A stretch of 58,400 nucleotides of DNA from Spirogloea muscicola (Eukaryota > Streptophyta > Zygnematophyceae > Spirogloeales > Spirogloeaceae): positions 313,494 to 371,893 of the forward strand of contig WELB01000101.1 of the NCBI GenBank assembly GCA_009602725.1. Reading direction: 5' to 3'. This document shows, piece by piece, positions 22,463-33,090 of the stretch. How positions within the stretch are numbered: the stretch's first letter is position 1; every line of letters starts with the position of its first letter. Under the pieces are notes generated by a model that worked only from the letters and a program-made list of their open reading frames with translations, did no database searches and was not told the DNA's origin. Made by a program: the position numbers and the translations under genes.

Positions 22463-25400
22463 TCAAGTTGATAACAAAGGGCCTGTTGACAGTAGTATGC
22501 ACTTGCAGTGAAAGCACAGCCTATGCAGTGCTGCACTTTCAGTGTAAGCACACCTCACCATGGAATGTTGTTTGACCCAGTCAACTATACATCCTGCTTC
22601 CACTCGAAGGTGCGCAAAGTGGGTTGCTAGCAGGTTTCCTGATATGACTCCAATGTCGGAGGCGATTGCAACCCATAGACTATTCTTGACATCTCGCTTG
22701 GAGAGTAGGAGATTGCAGCATGCAATCTAGCACCAGCAACTCGTGTGTCATGTCAGTGTCATGAATCTAATTGCAGAGACACGCTACGTTCAGCAAAGCT
22801 TTCTACCTCTGGATCCAAAGCCCATGGTAAGGCTAGGCTTCCTCTGACTTACAGTGGAGCCATTAAGAGAAGACTCCAAATTTACGAATGCCTCAGGCAC
22901 GGCTGAATGCTCAACAGCAAGTATACAAGCCTCGTCCAGAGAAGTGCTGTCATCACTGCCTGCAAGACCTCCCACCAAGAAAAGCCACTGTGTATGTCTT
23001 GTTCCGCCGAGGATAGGTTCACCAATGTGTAGCACGAAGGCGGCAGTATCAAATTCTCTGCCAAGGAGAGGACGATGAAAGAATCGCACAATTTTCAGGC
23101 TGCAGATGCTCTCTGAAGGTGGCAAGATCCAATCGTTGCTGTGTATATCAAATCACCTACAATATTGACAACAGTGTCATCTGCAAGCCATCACTCTATT
23201 CTATTACTGAGGCCGTGCTGCCTCCTGAGCTAGCCAGGCCCAGGTCACTCTGTGAAGCACAGGTCAGTGCTTGAACATGCTTTCACCTTCCAATGAGGGA
23301 CTTTGTGAGGGAGGTCAATGGTGTCGCCTTGCGGGTTTCAAAATAAGAACTGTCAGAAAAGACCTTATACTATTGTAAGTGCAATATTTGTACTGCCTGC
23401 CTATTATAGAGAAACGAAGCATGCAGTAGGACAACTAATTTGTCACATCATTGCGGCATGTTCTCCATGCATCTCACCGCAGATGCGAGATTGATGATGG
23501 CAAAACTCTCCATCTTGTTGCCTTGATTGTGCTGAAGCATGCCACAGATTGCCGTTCGTCGTGCTGTCCCCTTTTTGCTGTTGGTAGCAGTCCACATACC
23601 TGATAAGACCTACCTTCTTTGAAATCCTGTGAAGGCCAAATGACAAGTAGGAAAGACTTCAGCCTGCTGCTCTTGGGGTTGCTGCTCTTGTTTGAGACAG
23701 CAATCCAAACATGTGGATGACTATAATGCACCTGCTCATCGTGTGGCCTCCATATGCTGATCAAGCCTTCGTGGTATCGCTCGTCGTGCTTAGATGCTCC
23801 CAAGTTAGATACTCGTAATCGAAGCATAGGGGACACATCACGGTCTCCAAGATTCTCATTTTCAAGTGCTTCTCGAACTGCTTCTTCTGCTTTTACATTT
23901 GCAAAATCCTGTGAGATGAGAAGATGAGAAGCATTCAGTGGAAACAGCATGCCTTCAGGCTGTAGCCAAATTGAGGCATCAGTCCTCTGATCTGCAGATT
24001 TACCTGTTGCTTCATTTGCAGAGAAATTCTACAAGCTGTGCACGATTGAGTCCAGAGCATATGGAGGAGCTGTCACCTTGCTGTCTTCTTCATTTGGGTG
24101 TCCATCTGCTCCATCGTCATCTTTCCTCAAAGTCAGGAGGGTAGACTCGGCAATCCTTGTACGCCTAACAGTCAAGACAACATGCAGGCACTTATTGTAT
24201 GACATCCTGGCAAAGCAAGGGGTGACGATCTAATTGGCTTTAGGTAATTGAGCACTACAAATAAGCGCAGCCTTGCACTTAATGGTCTGTCTTGGGTACT
24301 CGACTGGGAGGACAACTCAGTGAGCATGTTGAAGACGTAATCAGGTAGAAAGTCGAGATTTGCTGAGCTCACCTCTCTTCGTGCTGACACCTGGCTGCAT
24401 CTTCAGCTTTCTCAGACCTCATGACCCCCTGTCCATTAGCTTGCCTGCACAATACAGGCTCTTATCAAATGAGCAGGAGCATGCCAGTGGTGAAGCCACG
24501 CTTGAACTCCTCAGCAACCTGCATATTTGCAGAGGACTCACCTCTGCCAGTAAAGCATGGGGTAAATGCGGGTCACAGTGACGAATGTTGACGAGATCAC
24601 ACCACCATTATCTTTGACACGGTGTAAGGCTAGTGGAGGCATTGGCCGTTTGCCTGTCAGTACATAAAGTTCGATTTCTCAAAAGGGCTCTCTGTCCCAA
24701 GTCTGTGAAGCAACATCCTTGAGCATCTTACACCAATTTGCAATCCTCGTGACACCAAGTCCGTATAAGAATCTATACAAGGCAGTACTTGCCCTCAGCA
24801 GGTCAATGAGGCAGATGATTTGCATCATACAGAGGCCAAGCTTGTCCGCCCAATGTGCCCGGTAAGTGCAATTCATGTGAAGCAGCAAGCAGGCTTCAGG
24901 ATAGGCCTGCACAAAGTCATAGCATGTTGTCAGTTCTATCGCATGTCATTGCGATGATGTCTGCATCTGCTGAGCACATCAGCACCACAATCGGCAGCCA
25001 GTATCTGGAGTAGGTATGACCTCCAAGGGTGGTAAACCTTCTGAACAACCTTGCAGCTCCGCTCTGCAAATCTGCATATGCAAACAATTGACCTCAAGCT
25101 GTTGTCAGCCAGTCTTTCCTGAAAGACAACACATCTTCAGTAGTATGGTGCCAGGTGGTACTTGCTCTCACCCTCAATTTCTGTCCAACGAAGATTTTGC
25201 CTTGATGCAGCAAGTTTGTCAAGGGTGTATCCAGACGGCCCCTGATTTGGTACCTGCGAGAAATGCTACAAGCATCAGTTATGCCACAATGCACATACTG
25301 CCATGATGTGAAGTTGTCGGCAGTACTACAACAAGACATCATATAGGGAGCTTGGATCCAGCAGTGCGCAGGTAACAACAGAGATGAAGAACTCACCAAC

Positions 25401-28362
25401 CATCTGTGAGCAGAAGTATTGCACTTTCATGTACTGCACCTGCAAGATGTGGTAATTTGTCAGCAATTCTCATTGAAACGGTATGACCCCTAAAAGCACT
25501 TGTTAGGACTTGTACCTCCTGCTTGACTGGTAGTGCTGCATTCCTGTATAGCTGCAACACACAGAACCATATGACAGCCAGCAGGGGCGTCCTTCTCCAT
25601 TATCTTCCTCAAGATTGGTCGCTGTCCCATGTTTATTTCTCGATTGTACCTTCATATACCACACACAAGTATCAGAGAACATGACAGTGTGGTCATGCAG
25701 AACATCATTGAAACACATATGTGGCCTCGTGGGAGGGCATTGTAGTTGTTTGTCAGCCAGCCTTGGAGTTGCCCTGTATGCAGCAAGCCCACCTGTATCT
25801 GAGCTCATCAAAGACCCTCTGCTTGGTGAGGTACTTTCCACCTAGACGATGAGGAAAGCTGCGCTCATAGGAGGCAAGCTTCCACACTATCCACTTATAG
25901 TGGTTGGCTGTCCACCTTATTCAGGAAAACCACGTGCCCTCGGTCAGTGTGTACATGATGCAGCCAGTATGATCTGTGCATGCAAGGCTGGCTCCTCGCA
26001 GCTCATACTTGGTAATAGCTGGTGTAGCTCTGTTGTGCTCACTCAGACGTAGCAAGTTGAGGCAGTGCCCCTGTTAATAGAAGGCTTTGCCTCATTTCTG
26101 CATGGCCTGCCGGGTTGGAGTTGGGTCCATCAGATAACCGATAAAAAATTGCAGCCTCACTGGTCATGTCTTGCACATCAACCGCCAAGCAACCAACCTG
26201 ACAAGAATATATCTGCTTGGTCAATAGCTCCATCTAAAGTAAAATTCCTCGCCCTGATAAACTGGAGGACAACACTGAAGCGAGGAACCCCTAGTTCAAG
26301 TTAAAGCTTACCTCTTTACACTTCCTTGGGTTCTCACTGAAGACACTCAGAATGCTGGGCCGCTGGCGTTCGCAAGTAGAGCTCTCATAAAGAGTATGCA
26401 GTTGACGTGCCAATATAGGAGAGGGAATGAGTGGATGATCTGCTTGCTGCATACACTCTGTGCTTGAAGCCAAAGGCAGTTGCAGGGTGATGGTATGATC
26501 GTCGGGGGTCTTCAACACATCTTCTGTGCATGTTGGCTGAAGAATGCTAGAGTGGCCTGGTGAGATTTCATCCACGGAGCTTGAAGCTCTTGCACTTGCT
26601 TGTGCAAGCCTATTGGCCTCCAGGCTTACCTGAGGGGAACTGAATCTGCGGTATCGCAGACACACAGAATGGCACTTAAGTGTAGATAGTTGACACAGCA
26701 ATACAGCAGTGACCCTCAACCAGCAACTGTGATGCATTAAAGCATGGCCCCAGTCAAGTGTCCAAGCAAGACAATTTTCTAGACAGGCATACATGATTTT
26801 CCAGAAGGGGTGTACCTCAGTCGCCGCGGCCTTTTCAACATCGTGATGCAAGAGTGAGGCGTTTTTGAGGCTTTGATAGATGTTGCTCTGCAGTCTTCAT
26901 GTATCTGAGACTGCTGCTCTTGGAGCTTCGATGTCTTACTTGGTCCCTCCTGTACACTGTCAGGTAGCGATACTCTCGCTCTTCCTAAGGCTGAGATTGA
27001 TGAATGTTCAGGCACATCTAAGCCCGTCTTGAAGGAGCTGGCATGGCTAGCTTGCAACAATGTGCCATGTTCAAAAACCTGTGTGGTCTTTGGAGCTTGG
27101 TCGGTTACGAGCTTATCATCACCATTGCTTTCATCTTGCTCCAGCAATTTCTTAGCTCTCGCCAGAGAATCTGCTGACACTGAAAGTGATAGGCCTGAGG
27201 CAGTACTGAACATTGTTGGAGCCTTGCTCATCGAGTTCCTCCAAGAATAAGTGCCCTCAGGGCTTCCAGGCCTGATATCCTTGGTAAATTCTTGGACAAC
27301 GCAGTCCCCAACATCTTGCTCCTTCTGATCAGTATCATCAACAATGTCCAGCAAACATCTAGCTCTCTTCAGTGATGCCTCTGACACCTCGATTGAGCGG
27401 CCGGATCCTGAGGTGAACATGCTCGTGCTCTTGAGCTGCTGTTTAGCATTTTCTGGCTGTAAAACGATGGCATCTGCCATTCCTGTCTTGAAACCAGACA
27501 GAGGCTCATGAAGAACATACGCTTCTCCATCCTCATCACTCTGTAAGATCTCGTGTGCTCTTCTCTTGGCTGCAGCTGACACTCTGATAGGTATCCCAGA
27601 GCCGGTCTTGAAGATGCCAGCAGCCTTCCCTCGTCCAAACAAGCACGCTTCTGTATCATCTGCACTCTTTGCAGCTTGATAGGCCACTTCTTCTGGGGAT
27701 TCGCTTGTACCTGTGCCGTGCCATACTCGGCCCGTCGACATTCTTTTGGCATCAACTTTGTGGACCTGGTCTTGTTGTTGATCGAGACTTGATGCCGGCT
27801 CCAAGTCTCTGAGCGAGTGGTATGATGACAAGCTCGCCGTGCTCGTCGTGTGACAACTGCTCGTCGTGTGACGGCTGTCCTCCGTGTATGTATCTTGCCA
27901 GAGCGCCTTGGCTTCCCGAAGCTTTCTCTTAGCAGCGTCCCATGCCGCAGCTGAGGGTTGCAACGAGTCGGTTGCACCACATGCATGGCTTACTCTGAAA
28001 CATGATGGCAGCTCTTCAACAGAGAGTAGATCCACGCTCTGCGCAGAGGTTTGACTCGCCAGCTGGGGGGACGGCGGCGAACGACGGGGAGGCGAAGCTC
28101 TGGTCGTAAGGCAGCGGGCATGATTGACCCTTTCCAGCCCCAGCCGGTGAGCGTCCCGTTCGCTAGGAGCAGCAGCCGGCTGGGCAGCGCAATGCGCCCG
28201 GGCAATCGACCGCGCCGGAGGCGTCCGCTGGAGCTTCCACGTCACGCCATCCTCCGCCAGGCCGACCTCGAACGTGCACAACGGGCTCGGCGCCGCTCGG
28301 GGGCCGCCACTCTGCGAGCAGTGTGGCCTTGGCGCCGCTCCGCTGCCGACGCCAGCCATCAT
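22463..28362 (-). CDS. BRCA2: BRCA2 homologue with BRC repeats
   Basis: Sixteen exons: 26816-28362, 26312-26645, 26043-26197, 25793-25915, 25516-25649, 25397-25439, 25172-25253, 25021-25071, 24831-24906, 24542-24653, 24391-24444, 24077-24164, 23732-23908, 23478-23626, 22853-23099, 22463-22726. They sum to 1,211 aa. Exon 1 carries three clear BRC repeats near residues 248, 312 and 383 (GIFKTGSGIPIRVS, MFTSGSGRSIEVS, MFSTASGLSLSVS), each followed by the helix half (KRAHEIL, KRARCLL, ARAKKLL), plus two degenerate copies. The DNA-binding domain follows: helical part (EAAIFYRLSD, NHYKWIVWKLA), OB1 (LLTDGW, LLHQGKIFVGQKLR, NCTYRAHWADKLG), OB2 (LGDRDVSPMLRLRV) and OB3 (LGREFDTAAFVLHIGE, DVKNSLWVAIASD). 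It loads RAD51 in homologous recombination. The start is the first ATG in frame; the last few dozen residues are less certain. Confidence 0.93.
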
Positions 28363-28921
28363 CTCCAGGCGCGCGCAGCCACAGCACTGCTCGTTGCTGG
28401 TGCCACGAGCGGATGACCGCTCACCAGGCGCCGGCGGCAGCGGCGGCGGCGGCGGAGGCGGCGGCGACGACGGCGGCGGCGGCGGCGGCAGCGGCTCCGC
28501 GGAAGATGTGGCCTCGAGCAGGACCAGATTGAAAGTTCGAACGTCCTCTGCGGTGGTTAAGCCCGCCCGGCTCCCACCGTAGGCTGAAAGCCAGCTGTCT
28601 GCTCGCCCTCGGTGTCTCCCCCGCAGAGGACTGGGGAGGCCCCAACCTCTCACACACTAACCCTAATGCGGCAGTCCTTTCGGCTGTGCGCCCTCGACGC
28701 TGCCCTCCCACTGCCCGCGCCTCATTGCGCGCCCCGCCGCCGCTGACCGCCGCAGACGACGACAGACGCACAGCGAGGCCGTCCAGTCGCTCAGCCCGGC
28801 CGCTCCGCAGCAGCGGTCGTGCCGAGGGCGTGCTGGCGTCCTGCTCCGACGCAGCCGATGACTTCATACCTTATCTGAGCGGCTCAAACGGCACGCACGC
28901 CCTGAGGGAAGCGGCCGACAC
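28363..28921. other. Divergent promoter region, BRCA2 / SLX9
   Basis: It holds a (CGG)n tract at 28437-28500 and a telo-box-like motif at 28659-28666. The shared promoter and 5' UTRs of both genes are expected here. No other gene is seen. Confidence 0.6.
28659..28666 (+). promoter_or_regulatory. Telo-box-like motif AACCCTAA
   Basis: AACCCTAA within ACACTAACCCTAATGCGG, 297 bp upstream of the BRCA2 ATG and 256 bp upstream of the proposed SLX9 ATG. Telo-boxes mark promoters of ribosome-biogenesis and cell-cycle genes in land plants, which fits both neighbours. Function here is inferred. Confidence 0.45.
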
Positions 28922-30442
28922 ATGGTGGGTTTGACTGGCCGTGGCGTCTCCTGGCCCAAGCGGCGGAGCAACGTTTGCAATGGCTGATGCCCTCAGGCGC
29001 CCCATACTCCCCAACGCGCTTCCTTGTGCTCCACATGGGTCTGTTGTTGATGCATCAAGATGAGCTCGTGGACTAGCTCGTAAACCATTTGATATTCCCG
29101 CATCACGCAGGTGAAGAGGCGCAAAGGCCGGATAGCAGGTCGTCCGCAGGGAGCAGCACAGGTGAAGCTAGTCGCAATGTTGCCGTTTGTCCATCCACCA
29201 TGCACGATCTGGGCTCTTCTTGGCCCATCACGCTATGGTACTGGTCGCCGACTCAGAGGGGAGGAACCCTTCCCTTTCCTGACTCGCATGACCTGCTAAG
29301 GGGCTTCCCCTTGCCACAGGAAGCTGATATTGATGACGAGTTGGAAGTTCCTGAAGGGTAAGTCTCCACCAAGTTGGTGGCCAATATATGTTTCTTTGGC
29401 ATGGGGAAATTTCTCTTGTCATTGGTCGGGCTTGCGATACAGATATAGTAAATATGTATCTCGTATAGCACACCATGTGTCCTTATCAATTTCTGAGCAG
29501 CCAGTGAACATCTGATCAGTGCATGCTGATGGCTTCGCAGGCTGACTGCGGAGCAGCAGCTTTCAGAATTGGCTGCGGTTACCAGTGGGAGGGATCAGCG
29601 CAAGCTGAACAAGCAGCTCAAATTCCTGAAAAGTAAGCTGACCACGCTTCTCTCCTGGTCCAAGGCAGAGGTATAGCCTGGACCTGAACCTGAAACTTCC
29701 TGAGAGAAAGCTTTGAGATATTGACTGAGAGAAGGTTGTCTGCAATATCTGCTCATTTTGGTGGGTTGCATGGTGAGCCAGAATTGCAGGAAACTCAACT
29801 TTTGCTATCTGTGAAGAAAGACATTAAGGTGAGGCAGCATACTCTCAGAAAGATTTGACTTCTTCAATACTTCGAATTGCCAATGCCTTGCAGATGCAGC
29901 ACGTGAACTACAATGTTGTGCTCTACTAATTCTCATATGCCTATTGTCCTCTTATAACAGAAAAAACCCCGACGCGGGCGGAAAGCACCAAGTCTTGCTT
30001 TGGAATCCATATCGAAGTTAGCTGAATTCCTCCCACCAGCCTCAGAGAAGAAGCCACCAAGAATTGCTAAAGTGCAGGGTAACAAAGCTCGCCAGAGAAT
30101 TACGTAAGGCGCAAGGACTTGATCCATGATTAGCATGTGCCAAACTACTGATTCGAGATTATGTGCGTATGCATTTCCGCCGAGCAGGACAATTGCATTC
30201 ACGCCCCATGCAGGAATAAGCGGCTTCTTTATGTTGCGTTTTGCAGGGTCATGGAGACTCAGCAGCTGGGAGCTGTGCTTGCCCACCCCATCTTCAAGGC
30301 GAATGCATTTGCTGCTATCAAAGAGCATCTGCATAACACCCTCCCGCCTCCACCTGAACGCGTACCCTTCAAAGGGTCCTCAAAGATGAAGGGCAAGAAG
30401 AGAGGTCAGAAGACTCCTGTGAGAGAGCTAAGGACAAGATGA
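28922..30442 (+). CDS. SLX9: Ribosome biogenesis protein SLX9-like
   Basis: Exons 29111-29161, 29320-29357, 29541-29632, 29782-29828, 29961-30103 and 30247-30442 join in phase. The first reads KRRKGRIAGRPQ after an acceptor, so the start codon must be upstream. An ATG directly followed by GT at 28922-28924 would supply it as an ATG-only coding exon (189 aa total); this is a proposal. Family landmarks: coiled KLNKQLKFLKKLQETQ, basic KKPRRGRK, ISKLAEFLPP, then the conserved end RQRITVMETQQLGAVLAHP, FKANAFAAIKEHLHNTLPPP and a Lys-rich tail. SLX9 proteins act in the nucleolus in 18S rRNA processing and pre-40S export. Divergent from BRCA2. Confidence 0.82.
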
Positions 30443-30811
30443 CAATGGCCCTGCATCCTGTCCGTCTCCCATTATACATCACTTCTCTCTAGCTCGCGCT
30501 TCAGCGCAGTGCTCATATCTGCCTCCTGAAAGACTGCCTTATGATGAGTTCCACCGGTGCTCCAGTCAATAGTGCATCTTAAGAGGAATGGGGATGGGCG
30601 CATGCACAGCCGCCTCTGCTCCTGCAAGCAACTGGCGCTTAGCTCCCGTTCAGCCCCATCAGCCCTGCAGTCAAGCAAAGCGTCCCCCTTCCCGGCATGC
30701 CAGCATTACAGTGGGAGAGTAGCTGGGGGGGAGCGCCATCCTGCATGAGCGCGAGCATGATGGAGCGCAGCTGCCCAAAAGACGCCATCGCATGGTATGA
30801 AAGGAATGCCC

Positions 30812-30959
30812 AAGCTAAGCTGAAGGCGCTGTTCATCATAAGCCAAAGGAAGTGAAGGGAATGGGGCTACTAAGGACACCGACCCAAGCTAAGCTGAAGG
30901 CGCTGTTCATCATAAGCCAAAGGAAGTGAAGGGAACGGGGCTACTAAGGACACGGACCA
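30812..30959. repeat. Tandem duplication, two 74-bp units
   Basis: Units 30812-30885 and 30886-30959 both start AAGCTAAGCTGAAGGCGCTG and differ at only a few positions near the end (AATGGGG versus AACGGGG, ACCGACCC versus ACGGACCA). The low divergence implies a recent event. Confidence 0.9.
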
Positions 30960-31619
30960 CGTCCCTAGGCCAAGAAAAGAAAGACTCTTCCAGTATAGGG
31001 CGATGGCTGTGATTGGCCTTCCCAGAAAGGAAAAAACGAAGGCTGAGGACACGGGGTAAGGGGGATTTCGTGTATTTGAAACAAACGTAGGCCAAATGGC
31101 CGAGTACAAAGGCAAGCACATATAAAGAACTACATAAGCTACAGCAGATTGACCCGCTCAGTAACCACGGGTCAATACATAAAGGTCGCTAATCGATGCA
31201 TGAACAATAGATGTCAGATACGAAGCCCTTCTGCCACCAACTAGAGCTCGCCCAGCTTTCTGGTGCAAGGCATTAGCCTGCGCACGCTGCAAACAGGCCG
31301 AAACTCGTCAGCGCAAGAGCAACAGATATGCAGCTGTCAAGCCCATCTCAGCCGGAAACACAATTGCACGTCCTGTGTAGCCTAGATTGGCAATGTTTTG
31401 AAGGAGGGTGTGGAAAGGAGGACCCAGACAGCCAAAGATATCGATTGCCGCTGGCAGAGCTGATCGCATCGCATTGGGGGTAATCGGAGTAGTGCTGCAT
31501 CTTTCTTTGTTCTGCACCGCCCACTGCGTGACCAGCGATGTGTGTCGATGCTGGACCTTTATACGCCTCCGTAACAACGTCGTCGACCAGGGCCCGCGGT
31601 CCTCCACCAGGTTGCACGC

Positions 31620-32085
31620 CCACAATGTCGAAAGAAGTGGCACTCCCAATGGGGGCAAGGGCTGCGAAAAGCCAGCCCAAAAAGAATTCACAAAGGTTCA
31701 GAGGGGCCTAAGAGCGGTGAGCAGCTACAAAGGGGCCTGAGGATGCAATGGTAAAACAGGGGGAGGATGGATCACTCAATAAGTACGAGTGAGGAGCCTC
31801 AGATCCGACAGACTAGCNTCAGCCTTTGCCCGCCTTCTCTCGCCTTGGGACCTTGTTCACGCTTTCTGGGCTGGCCAGTCACTGCCCCCGCCACCATTTA
31901 GAAGCCAAAAGTAAGGAAGTTTAGAAGAACTCATTGCCTCTTTGTTAGTTTTTGCTTGCACTATTCTTGCCTGAACTATGTTGAAGAAAGCGCGGCCAGA
32001 TTGACTGGGGGCTGGGAAAGGCCAGCCCAAAGGAATGTATAATGTATAGGCTTGAATCGGCCTCCCTTTCAGGCCCCTCTTTTCA
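31620..32085 (-). repeat. Dispersed repeat (family R, copy a, inverted)
   Basis: Read on the minus strand it matches copy c (47740-48055) block by block: CCTTTGGGCTGGCCTTTCCC, CAGTCAATCTGGCCGCGC, the block around TCAGATC/TTTGAGGCTCCTCACTCG, then TCAGGCCCC and GGGAGTGCCACTTCTTTCG. There is no long open frame with a recognisable transposase or reverse transcriptase. One unresolved base at 31817. Confidence 0.8.
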
Positions 32086-32202
32086 GACATTGTCCATTCT
32101 TCGAGCTTCCTGTGGTTTCGTCATGTCTAGTTGTCTAGATGCCTAGCTGTGTGTTTCCCTTCTTTCGCCCATTCTTTCGGCACCCGTTGTAGCTCTTTGG
32201 GT

Positions 32203-32500
32203 TTTGTCCATTCTTTTTTGGCTGGCTTCTGCCAGCCCACTCTCTTCTAATATCTTCTATGGGCGCGCTCATTCTTCTTTTCTTTGGCTGGCCTTTCCCA
32301 GCTTTTCTTTTTCTGGCTCCCCACTCGTGACTACTGAGTGGTCCATCCTCCCCCGTTCTGACAATGCATCTTCAGGCCCCATCGTAGCTGCTCGTTTAGG
32401 CCCCTCCGTCATTTGGCCCCTTCGAACCTCTGTCAGTTCTTTTCTTCTTCTTTTCACAGCCCTTGCCCCCCCGGGAGTGCCACTTCTCTCTTCTCTTTCC
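32203..32500 (+). repeat. Dispersed repeat (family R, copy b)
   Basis: Plus-strand copy about 120 bp from the inverted copy a. Shared blocks: GTCCATTCTTTTTTGGCTGG, then ACTACTGAGTGGTCCATCCT, CGTTCTGACAATGC, TAGGCCCCTCCGTCATTTGG, CACAGCCCTTGCCCCCCCGG and GAGTGCCACTTCTCT. The head block occurs twice (near 32203 and 32267). Copies a and b form an imperfect inverted pair. Confidence 0.8.
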
Positions 32501-32978
32501 CAGCTACTGCCTTAGATTGGGAGAGCCCTGTCATGTTAAATTGGGAAAACTGTCTGTTGTTCCTCCAGTCAATTAGGACGCGCCGTTGCGTCCTCCATCA
32601 CTCAACAAACACCAAATCCCTTTACTTCTTTCTCTCCGACGCCGGTCCCCGGCAAACGGCGCACTGCTCTGACGGGCGCGCAATCTTCCCGCCGTCAAGC
32701 GGCTCCCGTCTAGGCGAGGGGTGGCCGCGCAACGGGGCGAAGACCGAATGAGCTCAGCGGTGACGTCGGCGCTGTCAGTCCGGGGTTGGTTTGCTGCGAC
32801 GCCCGTCGCACGTCGGAGAGGAGAGCGTCGCACGTCTGTGGCCAGGAAGCTTCCCGTGGTGTAGCCTGCCCAGATCGTCGGTGTCCCGACGCTCCGACGC
32901 CGAAGAACGCGTCGCCGAAGACGGGCAAGCCCCCCCCTCCCCTTGCCCAGATGCCTTGCCACGTGGCAGAAGGGCAGG

Positions 32979-33013
32979 GCATCGCCGCCGCCGCCGCCGC
33001 CGCCGCCGCCGTT
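32979..33013. repeat. (GCC)n microsatellite
   Basis: About eleven GCC triplets roughly 80 bp upstream of the next start codon. Confidence 0.9.
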
Positions 33014-33090
33014 TGACCGGCAGCCCGCCAGTGCACCGAGGCCCAATCTCGCCTCGCCCAGCCCCGCGCCAGCTCGCCGGCAGCGCGGCC

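Larger units (their letters stand above)
30443..33090. other. 2.6-kb intergenic region rich in repeats
   Basis: It contains a 74-bp tandem duplication and two repeat-family copies in opposite orientation, plus one unresolved base at 31817 and a (GCC)n tract at 32979-33013. A minus-strand frame at 30472-30678 begins with GTG, not ATG, and has no family match. No gene is supported. Confidence 0.65.

Noticed and set aside
24004-24028. Extra 25-bp micro-exon in BRCA2
   Set aside because: Its phase does not fit the flanking exons; joining 24077 directly to 23908 keeps frame and the family order.
30472-30839. Overlapping short minus-strand frames downstream of SLX9
   Set aside because: No family match; the frame at 30472-30678 starts at GTG and the two overlap in different frames; probably SLX9 3' UTR.
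31308-31691. Minus-strand frame of 127 codons in repeat copy a, considered as a retroelement protein
   Set aside because: No reverse transcriptase, integrase or transposase motif visible; the shared blocks with copies b and c are not codon-phased.
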